The notes under the pieces: generated by a model | The model's input: the letters and a program-made list of their open reading frames with translations, nothing else | The model's database searches: none | Told to the model about the DNA's origin: nothing | Part shown: in pieces, positions 10,425-19,634 of the stretch | How positions within the stretch are numbered: the first letter of the stretch is position 1 | Layout of the letters: each line of letters begins with the position of its first letter | Assembly (NCBI GenBank): GCA_031282905.1 | Contig: JAITCV010000149.1 | Span: 1 to 32,213 of the forward strand | DNA from: Azoarcus sp. | GTDB taxonomy: Bacteria; Pseudomonadota; Gammaproteobacteria; Burkholderiales; Rhodocyclaceae | Reading direction: 5' to 3' | DNA length: 32,213 nucleotides | Position numbers and translations under genes: made by a program

Positions 10425-10647
10425 CAAACTCGCCAAGATCACGGAACGGCGTACCCGCCTGGACTGGGCGCATTTCATCCGTGATCTCGTCGACAAACAG
10501 TATGCGAGCGCGGAGCGGGTCGTTCTGGTCATGGACAATCTCGACACGCATTCGACGACATTGCTGTATGAAGCCTTCCCCGCCGGTGAAGCCCTGCGTC
10601 TTTCGAAGAAAGATCGCCCGCGCGATCATCGAGCAATACGTCACTGA
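10425..10647 (+). pseudogene. IS630-family transposase remnant (internal DDE region)
   Basis: KITERRTRLDWAHFIRDLVDKQYASAERVVLVMDNLDTHSTTLLYEAFPAGEALRLSKK matches the IS630 DDE domain, but the ...LEIHYTPKHGSWLN... continuation is absent. Confidence 0.8.
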
Positions 10648-10899
10648 AAGAATCTGTAAAAAGATGGTGCAACCGGCCCCGGCCTTTCATCCTTGGGTGC
10701 AAGGCCGATTACACGGCGCAGACACGGAAGCCCTGAAAGGCGGTACCCATCCTTTCCAGGATCCACAGCGCCGGATGTCTTTTCTGTCTCCTGTTCCCTG
10801 ATGGGAGAAAAGTTGCGAGTGCAAGAATCCGCGTTTTGCGGTATGGTCGCGGCCTTGCCGATCTGGACGGAATGAACCCCCTTATCAGGACTCGCAAAA

Positions 10900-11346
10900 A
10901 TGAACGCAATCAGCTCACCTGCTCCGATGACCGCAGAAGCTCCGATGACCGAAGATGACATCCTGGCCGCGCCCGAGAACGACTACATGTCGCCCCGGCA
11001 GTTGGCTTTTTTCCGCCAGCGTCTGCTGGAAGAACAGAGTCAACTACTCAACAACGCCCAGGAGACCACGACCCACCTCCAGGACAATGAATCCACGCCC
11101 GACCCTTCCGACCGCGCCAGCGTGGAAGAAGAGCACACCCTGGAACTGCGGGTGCGCGACCGCGAGCGCAAACTGCTGAAAAAGGTCGAGGAAGCCCTTG
11201 CCCGCATCGACGCCAACGAATATGGCTGGTGCGAGGAAACGGGTGAGCCCATCGGCATTGCCCGCCTGATCGCCCGTCCCACGGCCACACTGTCCATCGA
11301 GGCCCAGGAACGGCGCGAAAAACTCAAGAAAATGCACGGAGGTTGA
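10900..11346 (+). CDS. dksA: RNA polymerase-binding protein DksA, one-cysteine type
   Basis: [88 protein letters not shown]. Confidence 0.93.
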   Translation: MNAISSPAPMTAEAPMTEDDILAAPENDYMSPRQLAFFRQRLLEEQSQLLNNAQETTTHLQDNESTPDPSDRASVEEEHTLELRVRDRERKLLKKVEEALARIDANEYGWCEETGEPIGIARLIARPTATLSIEAQERREKLKKMHGG

Positions 11347-11365
11347 AATCCATTCAATCCATCCG

Positions 11366-11635
11366 TTGCGCCGCCTGGTTCGCGGCGTGCTCCACGGCCT
11401 GATTCGCGCCTACCAGTTGTGCATCAGCCCGTTCCTGGGCTCACGCTGCCGTTTTTACCCAAGCTGCTCAGACTACGCTCTTGAAGCCATTGCAGTGCAT
11501 GGCGCGGTCAAGGGCGGCTGGCTGGCGCTGACCCGTTTGCTGCGCTGTCATCCATGGCATCCCGGGGGATTCGATCCCGTCCCGCCCCGTATCTGCCACA
11601 AACGGCACGAACATTCCCGCGCCCATTCCCGATGA
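11366..11635 (+). CDS. yidD: Membrane protein insertion efficiency factor YidD
   Basis: [62 protein letters not shown]. Confidence 0.95.
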   Translation: MRRLVRGVLHGLIRAYQLCISPFLGSRCRFYPSCSDYALEAIAVHGAVKGGWLALTRLLRCHPWHPGGFDPVPPRICHKRHEHSRAHSR

Positions 11636-11699
11636 TATTGAAGATGATGTAGGTTACAGGTTTTCCACTTCGCTGCATGAATCCGCTCATCCACCCACG

Positions 11700-13565
11700 A
11701 TGCAAGCTACCGTTGCACTTCGCATCCTGAAGGTTTTCGTTGTCGTCCTTGGCGTCGTTTCCCTCGTGGCTTTATGGGTCGAAACGGGCGCCTGGGCCGA
11801 ATATACCGAAACCAACATACGCGCCCAGTTGCAACTGGAAGCCCGCCAACGGACGCGGGCCGCCGCGAACAGCATCCAGGCCATGGTGGGAAATTACGAC
11901 CTTGCCTTGCGCGCCATGAGCCACATCGTGGCCCAGGGCAGGGACACCCTGACGCAGAAAGACGGACTCGCCGGCATTTTGGTCCCCCCCCTGAACGCGC
12001 AGCTGATCCACGTCGATGCCGAAGGCTACACGGCCTTTTCTTCGCAAGGCCCCATTCCGCGCAACTATGTCGGCGATCGCGCCTACTTCGTCCAGCACCG
12101 CAACAAGCACAGCGACCGCTTGCTGATCAGCGAGCCCATGCTGGATCACGAGACCTCCGCCTGGGTCGTTCCCTTTTCCCGCGCCGTCTGGAAGGACGAA
12201 CAATTCGTCGGTGTGTCCGTGCTCAACGTGCCGGTGGAAAATTTGCTCGCCTTGCTTCGCCGCCACCAGGAATCACAACAGGACAGCCTGGCCCTGATTC
12301 TGCCCGGAGGCCAATTGCTGGCGCACCTGCTGGGCGCCAACAATGCGATGGTCTACGGCAAGAGCGCGCCCGCGCAACGCCCTTACCTGCAACAACCCGA
12401 ACTGATGCAAGGCGAATTCGAAGCCGTCGATATCGGCGACCAGACGCGACGCCAGTTCTCCTGGTTGCGCTTCCCCGACACGGGCCTGATTCTCTCCATC
12501 GGCATTTCCCCCGACGAAGTGCTGAAACCCGCGCATGCGACGATCCACAAACTGGAAATCGCCAGCGCGGCGATCTCCGCGCTGATCGTATTGTTGTCGA
12601 GCGCTCTGTTGACCGCCCTGATACGAATCGAGCGTTGCGAGCGCGAACGCAACATGCGCAAGACCGGCCACCAGGAACTGAGCAACAGCATGAGCGAAGG
12701 TCTCATCGAAATCGATACCGATAACCGTATTGCCCATGTCAACCCCGCGTTCACCACGATTACCGGCTATCCCGCCGACGTGGTCATCGGCAAGAATATC
12801 GACATGCTTTCCCCCGCGCACAGGGACATCCGCAGCCTGGGCAAGATGATCGCGCAATGGTCTGCGGCAGACTACACGGGCACGGCCGAAGGCGATTTCG
12901 ACGGCCATCGCGCCAACAGCCTGCGCAGCGGTGAAAATGGCGAACCGCGCGCCTTCATCGGCCACGCCGTGCTGGTCAACCAGGCGGAAGCCCGGCAGGG
13001 CGTGCGCCGCGTCGTGTTGCTGACCGATGTCAGCGCCATACGGCGCAAGGAAGACGAAATCTGGCATGAAGCCAACTATGACGCGCTCACCGGACTCGTC
13101 AATCGCGCGCTGTGTCACGACCACCTCAAGCTCATGGTCAACCATGCCCATGCCCACGATTGCGGCGTGGCGGTGCTGTTCATCGACCTCGATTATTTCC
13201 TGCCGATCAGCGAGCATCGCGGCGCTGCCGTCAGCAATCGCCTGCTGTACGAAGTCGCCTGCCGCCTGCGTGACTTGTTCCATAACGAAGACACCATCGC
13301 CCGCCTGCGCAGCGACCAGTTCGTCGTGCTCATCTCCGATTACGGCGCGGTCTCGGTCGCCGAACGCGCAGCGGCCCGGGTGGTCAGCCGCATCTCCGAC
13401 CCTTTCGTCGTGGATGCGGTCGAAGGCACCCAGATCGAAATCACCTGTAGTGTCGGCCTCGCCCGCTTTCCCGATGGCGGACACAACGCCGATGAACTGC
13501 TGGCCAACAGCGAACAGGCCATGTTGCGCGCTAAGGACAAGGGGCGCTCGAGCTGGAGCGCCTGA
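11700..13565 (+). CDS. Membrane sensor with periplasmic dCACHE-like domain, PAS domain and degenerate GGDEF domain
   Basis: N-terminal TM (FVVVLGVVSLVALWV), extracellular region with YVGDRAYFVQHR, second TM (AAISALIVLLSSALLTALI), PAS (IDTDNRIAHVNPAFTTITGYPADVVIGKN), GGDEF fold (YDALTGLVNRALCHDHL...FIDLDYF...ARLRSDQFVVLI...CSVGLARFPDGG). Confidence 0.88.
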   Translation: MQATVALRILKVFVVVLGVVSLVALWVETGAWAEYTETNIRAQLQLEARQRTRAAANSIQAMVGNYDLALRAMSHIVAQGRDTLTQKDGLAGILVPPLNAQLIHVDAEGYTAFSSQGPIPRNYVGDRAYFVQHRNKHSDRLLISEPMLDHETSAWVVPFSRAVWKDEQFVGVSVLNVPVENLLALLRRHQESQQDSLALILPGGQLLAHLLGANNAMVYGKSAPAQRPYLQQPELMQGEFEAVDIGDQTRRQFSWLRFPDTGLILSIGISPDEVLKPAHATIHKLEIASAAISALIVLLSSALLTALIRIERCERERNMRKTGHQELSNSMSEGLIEIDTDNRIAHVNPAFTTITGYPADVVIGKNIDMLSPAHRDIRSLGKMIAQWSAADYTGTAEGDFDGHRANSLRSGENGEPRAFIGHAVLVNQAEARQGVRRVVLLTDVSAIRRKEDEIWHEANYDALTGLVNRALCHDHLKLMVNHAHAHDCGVAVLFIDLDYFLPISEHRGAAVSNRLLYEVACRLRDLFHNEDTIARLRSDQFVVLISDYGAVSVAERAAARVVSRISDPFVVDAVEGTQIEITCSVGLARFPDGGHNADELLANSEQAMLRAKDKGRSSWSA

Positions 13566-13611
13566 TTGCGCTGGAGCAGATCGGCAAACCGTGGCCATCA
13601 GTGATCAAGAC

Positions 13612-14445
13612 ATGTCGATGAACTCTTTTCACTCCCGTCAACGCCGCTTGCCCCCCGCGAGCATGGCGCGCGCCGTATGCGTTTCCACCACCTCGCGGGC
13701 CGATATCCTGCTCGTCGCCCAAGGGCTGGCGCAATCCCGCAATCAAGCGCAAGCGCTCATCCGGGCCGGGCAGGTCAGTTGGGCGGGTGGCGCGATCGCC
13801 AAACCCGCGCAGGAACTGCCTGCGGGAACACCGCTCACTTTGTGCGCCGCCGCCGGGGAAAACCACCGCTATGTCTCGCGTGGTGGGCTGAAACTGGCTG
13901 GCGCGCTGGCGCAAAGCGGGCTAGCGGTCGAAGGCTGGATTTGCCTCGATGTCGGCCAATCCACCGGCGGATTCACGGACTGCCTGCTGCAATCTGGCGC
14001 GGCCGCAGTCGTCGGCGTGGATGTCGGTCACGGGCAATTGCATCCCCGGATCAGGCAAGACGCCCGGGTCGATAGCCTCGAAGGCATCAATTGCCGCGCG
14101 CTCACCGCAGCCGATCTGGGGAAAAGCATGCCCGCCCACGGTTTCGACCTGATCACCGCCGACGTCAGTTTTATCTCCTTGACCCTGCTCCTGCCACAAT
14201 TTCCCCGCTTGCTTGCCCCTGCCGGACACATGTTGCTGCTCGTCAAACCCCAGTTCGAACTTGGACCAGACAAGGTCGACAAAGCCGGAATCGTGCGCGA
14301 TCCGGCGCTTTATGCCCAAGTGGAAGAAAAATTGCGCTCATGTTGCGAGAAACTACAAATGGATATATTGGGCTGGTTCGATAGCCCAATCGCCGGAAAA
14401 GACGGCAACCACGAATTCTTTATCTGGACCCGACATGCGCGTTGA
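13612..14445 (+). CDS. tlyA: TlyA-family rRNA methyltransferase (S4 plus FtsJ-like domain)
   Basis: RADILLVAQGLAQSRNQAQALIRAGQV S4 domain, YVSRGGLKLAGAL, CLDVGQSTGGFTDCLLQ, DLITADVSFISLTLLLP, LVKPQFELG. Confidence 0.92.
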   Translation: MSMNSFHSRQRRLPPASMARAVCVSTTSRADILLVAQGLAQSRNQAQALIRAGQVSWAGGAIAKPAQELPAGTPLTLCAAAGENHRYVSRGGLKLAGALAQSGLAVEGWICLDVGQSTGGFTDCLLQSGAAAVVGVDVGHGQLHPRIRQDARVDSLEGINCRALTAADLGKSMPAHGFDLITADVSFISLTLLLPQFPRLLAPAGHMLLLVKPQFELGPDKVDKAGIVRDPALYAQVEEKLRSCCEKLQMDILGWFDSPIAGKDGNHEFFIWTRHAR

Positions 14446-15280
14446 TCTCTCCATTGAATTTTTCCCCCCGCAAACATCCGCAGGCGTCGGCAAACTCAAG
14501 GCCGAGCGCGCCAAACTCTCGGCATTGAATCCGGCATTCTTTTCCGTCACTTATGGCGCGGGCGGCTCCACCCGCGAGCGCACTTTTTCCATCGTCAGGG
14601 ACATCGCCGCCGAGGGGCACCATGCCGCGCCACACCTCTCCTGCGTCGGCTCGACCAAGGCGGGCATCCGCGAAATACTCCATGAATTCAAGGCGGCGGG
14701 CATTCGCCGCATCGTGGCGCTGCGCGGCGACCTGCCATCCGGCATGGCCGATCCCGGTGAATTGCGCTATGCCAACGAACTCGTCGGATTCATCCGTGCC
14801 GAAACGGGCGACTGGTTTCATCTCGATGTCGCCGCCTATCCGGAATGGCATCCGCAGGCAAGAAGTCCACAAGCCGATTTGCAGCATTTCGCCCGCAAGG
14901 TCGAAGCTGGCGCAGATTCCGCCATTACCCAGTATTTTTACAATGCCGACGCCTATTTCCACTTCTTGGACAATGTGCACGCCTTGGGGGTGGATATTCC
15001 CATCGTGCCCGGCATCATGCCTATCGTGAGTTTCAGCAAACTCGCCCGCTTTTCCGATAGTTGCGGCGCGGACATTCCGCGCTGGATGCGGAAGAAATTC
15101 GAAGAATATGGCGACGACACCGATTCCATCCGTGCCTTCGGCCTCGATATCGTCACTGAATTATGTGAAAGACTCCTGCGGGGCGGCGCGCCGGGGCTGC
15201 ATTTCTACAGCATGAACCAAGCCCGGCTCACCACGGAAATCTGGCAACGGCTGAATCGACAGTCAATACTCCCTGGATGA
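14435..15280 (+). CDS. metF: 5,10-methylenetetrahydrofolate reductase
   Basis: SIEFFPPQTSAGVGKL, FFSVTYGAGGSTRERT, APHLSCVGSTK, RRIVALRGDLP, GADSAITQYFYNADAY, VPGIMPI. Confidence 0.96.
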   Translation: MRVDLSIEFFPPQTSAGVGKLKAERAKLSALNPAFFSVTYGAGGSTRERTFSIVRDIAAEGHHAAPHLSCVGSTKAGIREILHEFKAAGIRRIVALRGDLPSGMADPGELRYANELVGFIRAETGDWFHLDVAAYPEWHPQARSPQADLQHFARKVEAGADSAITQYFYNADAYFHFLDNVHALGVDIPIVPGIMPIVSFSKLARFSDSCGADIPRWMRKKFEEYGDDTDSIRAFGLDIVTELCERLLRGGAPGLHFYSMNQARLTTEIWQRLNRQSILPG

Positions 15281-15467
15281 TTTTCCCGCCAGCCGTGGCG
15301 GCTGGAAAGCCAGTAACAGCAAGGGTTTCGGGCAAATCGGAGGAAGAAAAAGGGCTGGAACTTCAGATTAATAATATTAATGAAATACGTAAAAATATAA
15401 ATGACGAGAATTTATGATAATCCGGAGCTTGATAATTTTAAACATGCGCTGGGATATACTTAGAACA

Positions 15468-16082
15468 CTAAATGACGAGGCGGCCATAGCTGCTGTTACC
15501 ATTGTAATATTCACACAAGGCTCTTTCCAGGCAATTCAAGTAATCTTTGGGGTCGTCAACGGTACGCAGGAGATCTTCCCGCGATATACGATATTGTTCG
15601 CCATTGAAGTTGATGCGGGCTGTTTGGAGCTCGAATATCCTAGTCGTCCAGCCTGCATAAGCCTGCGGTACATAGGAAAGATCGCCTTTCCTGACCTCAC
15701 CGAAGTCCAGGAAGGCGACGAAGCCTCGATAGCATAATACGTAGCGTTCCTCTTCCCTGTACCCACTTGGAGCATGAGTGCCATCGGTACATCCCTCGAA
15801 GTAAAGCCATATGCTTCCAGTTCTGTTTATGATGATAGGTGCTGTGATCCTTTCGGGTTTCCAATTGTGCCAGTTGGGGGCCACCGAAACGAGCTTTTCA
15901 CAAAGCTCGGTTTTGTTTGGCACGAGGCTTGGAGCCTGTTGAAGCAGCCGTTCCGCAAAACTCAGCCCCGGCCCATCTGGCACCGATCTTTTGCAAAAAG
16001 TCCATTCGAGATTTCTCGTATGAAGTTCAGATATCCGCCGTACCAGTCGGGGCGTGGGTATTTGATGCGTGAATGTTCTCAT
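15468..16082 (-). CDS. Hypothetical protein, no family recognised; lower GC than neighbours
   Basis: Uninterrupted ORF; start chosen at MRTFTHQIPTPRLVRR, 11 nt after the uvrD stop with an AAGAAG-like RBS. Confidence 0.6.
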   Translation of the reverse strand: MRTFTHQIPTPRLVRRISELHTRNLEWTFCKRSVPDGPGLSFAERLLQQAPSLVPNKTELCEKLVSVAPNWHNWKPERITAPIIINRTGSIWLYFEGCTDGTHAPSGYREEERYVLCYRGFVAFLDFGEVRKGDLSYVPQAYAGWTTRIFELQTARINFNGEQYRISREDLLRTVDDPKDYLNCLERALCEYYNGNSSYGRLVI

Positions 16083-16093
16083 GCTGCTTCTTG

Positions 16094-18280
16094 TCAGACC
16101 GTTTCCAGCTTCGCCATCGCCAATACCAGCCATTTGACCCCGGCGTTGGCAAAATTGATTTGCACCTTGGCGTCCTCACCGCTGCCTTCGGCAGCGATGA
16201 TCACGCCCTGGCCGAATCTGGGATGGGCCACGCACTGGCCGATGCGCAAACCATTGGACAAGGTGCGCGCGGAAGCGGCAACGCTCCCGTATATGGCCGC
16301 GCCGCCGCTCGATTTGCCATAACCCATGCCGTAACCCGCCCCCGTTTGCGACCCCAGCCATTTGACCAGTTCCTCCGGGATTTCCTCGACGAATCTCGAA
16401 CGCATATGGTAATTCGTCTGGCCGTGCAGCATCCGGGTCTGGGCGGAAGAAAGGTAGAGACGTTCGCGCGCGCGCGTCACCGCCACGTACATCAGCCTGC
16501 GCTCTTCTTCCAGACCCTCGGCCTCCATCACGCTGTTTCCATGCGGAAACAGGTCTTCTTCCAGCCCGGAGATGAATACGATCTGGAATTCCAGCCCTTT
16601 CGCCGCATGCACGGTCATCAGCTGCACGGCTTCCTCGCCCTGCCCGGCCTGGTGGTCTCCCGCTTCGAGCGCGGCATGAGTAAGGAACTCGGCCAGCCCG
16701 GCGTGGTTCAACGCTTCATCCCCGGCAGAGCGCTCCTCGATCTCGAAATTCTTCGCGGCGGTCTCCAGTTCGTTGAGATTTTCCAGCCTTTCCGCGCCGT
16801 CCTTCTCGCTTTGGTAAAACGCGGCCAGGCCGCTTTTGTCGACCACATGCCTGACCAGTTCGGAGAGCGGCAGCGTGACGGTATCTCGCCGCATGTCCTC
16901 GATCAGACGGGCGAACTGGGCAAGCGCTATCCCGGCCTTGCCGGCGAGGTAAGGGATGGCGGCATGGAGGCTGCTGTTTCGGGCACGGGCAGCATCCTGC
17001 AAATTTTCCTGCGAACGCGCGCCGATGCCGCGCGTGGGGAAATTCACTACCCGGGCAAAAGCGGTGTCATCGTCCGGATTGGCGATCAGACGCAGATAGG
17101 CAAGCGCATGCTTGATTTCCTGGCGCTCGAAAAAACGCAGGCCCCCATGCACTCGGTAAGCGATGCCGGCGGCGAACAACTGGTGTTCGAGCGCGCGCGA
17201 TTGCGCGTTCGAGCGGTAGAGCAAGGCGATGTCGCTCCTTGCCGCCCCTTCGGCGATCAGATTCTGGATTTCCTCGACGATCCAGCGCGCCTCGTCGGTG
17301 TCGGAACAGGCTTCGAACACCCTGATCGGCTCACCCGCGCCGGATTCGGTCCACAGGTTCTTGCCCAGGCGCTTGCCGTTGTTGCGGATGATGGCGTTGG
17401 CGGCGTCAAGGATATTGCCATGCGAGCGGTAGTTCTGTTCCAGGCGGATGAGATGGCGCACATGGAATTCGCGCTCGAAATCGCGCATGTTGCCGATTTC
17501 CGCGCCACGAAAGCGATAGATGCTCTGATCGTCGTCCCCCACACAGAAAAGCGCCGCGCCACCAGCCTCGCCGCCGCTGGCCAAGAGCTTCAGCCAGCGG
17601 TATTGCAGCACGTTGGTATCCTGGAATTCATCGACCAGGATGTGGCGGAAACGGCTCTGGTAATGACGACGGATCGGCTCGTGGCGTTCGAGCAATTCGT
17701 AGGAGCGCAGCAGCAGTTCGGCGAAATCCACCACCGATTCGCGCTGGCATTGCGCCTCGTATTCCTGGTAGATCTCGATCCGCCGCCTGGTGTAGTCGTC
17801 ATAGGCATCGATCGTGTGCGGACGCCTGCCCGCTTCCTTGTTGACGTTGATGAAGAGTTGCAAATCCCGCGCCGGGAATTTGCCGTCATCGATATTCAAC
17901 GCCTTGGACAGACGCTTGATCGCCGCGAGCTGATCGCCGGAATCGAGTATCTGGAACAGCCGGGGCAATCCGGCATCGTGGTGATGCGCCCGCAGCATGC
18001 GGTTGCAAAGACCGTGAAAGGTGCCGATCCACATCGCCCGGGTGTTGACCATCAGCATCGCCTCCAGCCGCGTCTTCATCTCGTTGGCCGTCTTGTTGGT
18101 GAAGGTCACGGCCAGGATGGCCGCCGGACCAACCAATCCATTCTGGATCAGCCAGGCGATGCGGGTGGTGAGCACCCTCGTTTTGCCCGAACCCGCGCCG
18201 GCAAGGATCAGCGCGTGTTCCGCCGGCAAGGTAACGGCCTCGATCTGGGGGGTGTTCAGGTGGTCAAGCAGATTGGACAT
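16094..18280 (-). CDS. uvrD: ATP-dependent DNA helicase UvrD/PcrA
   Basis: LNTPQIEAVTLPAEHALILAGAGSGKTRVLTTRIAWLI, VTFTNKTANEMK, GDDDQSIYRFRGAE, LMTVHAAKGLEFQIVFI, RRLMYVAVTRARERLYLS. Confidence 0.96.
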   Translation of the reverse strand: MSNLLDHLNTPQIEAVTLPAEHALILAGAGSGKTRVLTTRIAWLIQNGLVGPAAILAVTFTNKTANEMKTRLEAMLMVNTRAMWIGTFHGLCNRMLRAHHHDAGLPRLFQILDSGDQLAAIKRLSKALNIDDGKFPARDLQLFINVNKEAGRRPHTIDAYDDYTRRRIEIYQEYEAQCQRESVVDFAELLLRSYELLERHEPIRRHYQSRFRHILVDEFQDTNVLQYRWLKLLASGGEAGGAALFCVGDDDQSIYRFRGAEIGNMRDFEREFHVRHLIRLEQNYRSHGNILDAANAIIRNNGKRLGKNLWTESGAGEPIRVFEACSDTDEARWIVEEIQNLIAEGAARSDIALLYRSNAQSRALEHQLFAAGIAYRVHGGLRFFERQEIKHALAYLRLIANPDDDTAFARVVNFPTRGIGARSQENLQDAARARNSSLHAAIPYLAGKAGIALAQFARLIEDMRRDTVTLPLSELVRHVVDKSGLAAFYQSEKDGAERLENLNELETAAKNFEIEERSAGDEALNHAGLAEFLTHAALEAGDHQAGQGEEAVQLMTVHAAKGLEFQIVFISGLEEDLFPHGNSVMEAEGLEEERRLMYVAVTRARERLYLSSAQTRMLHGQTNYHMRSRFVEEIPEELVKWLGSQTGAGYGMGYGKSSGGAAIYGSVAASARTLSNGLRIGQCVAHPRFGQGVIIAAEGSGEDAKVQINFANAGVKWLVLAMAKLETV

Positions 18281-18587
18281 GGCGGCTCCTCGCGGGTCGC
18301 CATTCTAACTGTCCACAGGACGAAGCTGTCCGGGCAAGGCATGGATACAACGCCTGCGATCCTTGACCACGAAATTTTTGTTTGAAATTCCGCCTGCGTT
18401 GTACTACTCTATTGTGCACAGCAGCAATTTCACGAATGGCACTGACAGGAAACACCTTTAACCATATGTAAAGTTTTGAATTTGTGCCTTTCCAGCCGAT
18501 TTTGCAGCACAGCATGACAGCTATATGTCATGACGCCCCGGCGGCGGTGTTGCTCCCTGTTCCCTCCCTCTCCTTCACAGGAGATTT

Positions 18588-18613
18588 ACACCCGGTTCGC
18601 CGGGTGTCTTTTT
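18588..18613 (+). terminator. Intrinsic terminator with a plus-strand U-tract and no plus-strand CDS upstream
   Basis: ACACCCGG-TTCG-CCGGGTGT followed by CTTTTTGT; preceded by GAGATTT, as at the ahpC-ahpF terminator. Confidence 0.75.
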
Positions 18614-18686
18614 GTCTACGTGCCGCGGCTGTTTGAACCGCCGTGGCAGGACAATCAGCCACCCAAGCGGCGGCTTTGCCGTCCGT

Positions 18687-19622
18687 TCAATCCGTTCCCT
18701 GAGCTGTTTCCTGAATTGCCACCAGCCGTTTCGGCCATAAGCGGCCGTCTTCTTTCCACTGTCCCAGGCCAAGGAAACCGGCCGGGCCGTAAAGGCGGAC
18801 GATTTCGTTCGCGCTGGTTTGCGCAAGGCGCAGAGCTTGGCCGTGCAGGATCTGGCTGGCGGCTTGCTGGTCGAGGGCGAGGCGTGGAAAGGCGGTGACC
18901 AGGGTGTCGACCGGGGCCAGCAGGGCATCGCGCTCGTCGAGCTTGGCGGCTTCCAGGGTCTCCAGGGTGAGGCTCGCGGCGAGGTCGAACGCGCCGATGC
19001 GGGTGCGGCGCAGGGTATGGAGGTGCGCGCCGCAACCCAGTGCCGCGCCGATGTCCATGGCAAGGCTGCGGATGTAGAAGCCCTTGGAGCAGGTGACGCG
19101 GATGACGAAACGCGCGCCGGAAAATGACAGCAGTTCCAGCGCCGAAACCGTGACCCGGCGTGGCGCGCGTTCGAGTTCGATGCCGGCGCGGGCGTATTCG
19201 TAGAGCGGTTTGCCGTCGCGTTTGAGCGCCGAATACATCGGCGGCCGTTGCTCGATGTCACCGGTATAGCAGGCGAGCGTGGCAAGGAGTTCGGTTTCGC
19301 CGGTGGTGACCGGCGCGCGCGCGACGATTTCGCCTTCGGCATCGCCGGTGGTGGTAGCGATGCCCAGTTCGACGCCAGCTTCATAAGTCTTGTCGGCGTC
19401 GAGCAACATCTGGGAGAACTTGGTCGCTTCGCCGAAAGTGAGCGGCAGGAGCCCGCTCGCCAAAGGGTCGAGAGTGCCGGTGTGTCCGGCTTTTTCGGCG
19501 TTGAGCAGGCGGCGGACGGTTTGCAGCGCGGCGTTGGAACTCAGGCCCACCGGCTTGTCGAGCAGCAACATGCCGTCGATCGCGCGGCGGATGACACGCT
19601 GCTGGATGCGCTTTTCTGCCAT
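18687..19622 (-). CDS. truB: tRNA pseudouridine(55) synthase TruB
   Basis: GMLLLDKPVGLSSNAALQ, KAGHTGTLDPLASGLLPL, GEATKFSQMLLDADKTYE, CSKGFYIRSLAMDIG. Confidence 0.95.
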   Translation of the reverse strand: MAEKRIQQRVIRRAIDGMLLLDKPVGLSSNAALQTVRRLLNAEKAGHTGTLDPLASGLLPLTFGEATKFSQMLLDADKTYEAGVELGIATTTGDAEGEIVARAPVTTGETELLATLACYTGDIEQRPPMYSALKRDGKPLYEYARAGIELERAPRRVTVSALELLSFSGARFVIRVTCSKGFYIRSLAMDIGAALGCGAHLHTLRRTRIGAFDLAASLTLETLEAAKLDERDALLAPVDTLVTAFPRLALDQQAASQILHGQALRLAQTSANEIVRLYGPAGFLGLGQWKEDGRLWPKRLVAIQETAQGTD

Positions 19623-19634
19623 CTGGATCGCCGC

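Noticed and set aside
12273-13598. 441-aa minus-strand ORF antisense to the GGDEF-like protein
   Set aside because: Shadow ORF with no motifs; the plus-strand reading is a coherent multi-domain protein
16073-18385. 770-aa plus-strand ORF antisense to uvrD
   Set aside because: Composition-driven shadow ORF in high-GC sequence; no recognisable motifs and the opposite strand encodes full UvrD
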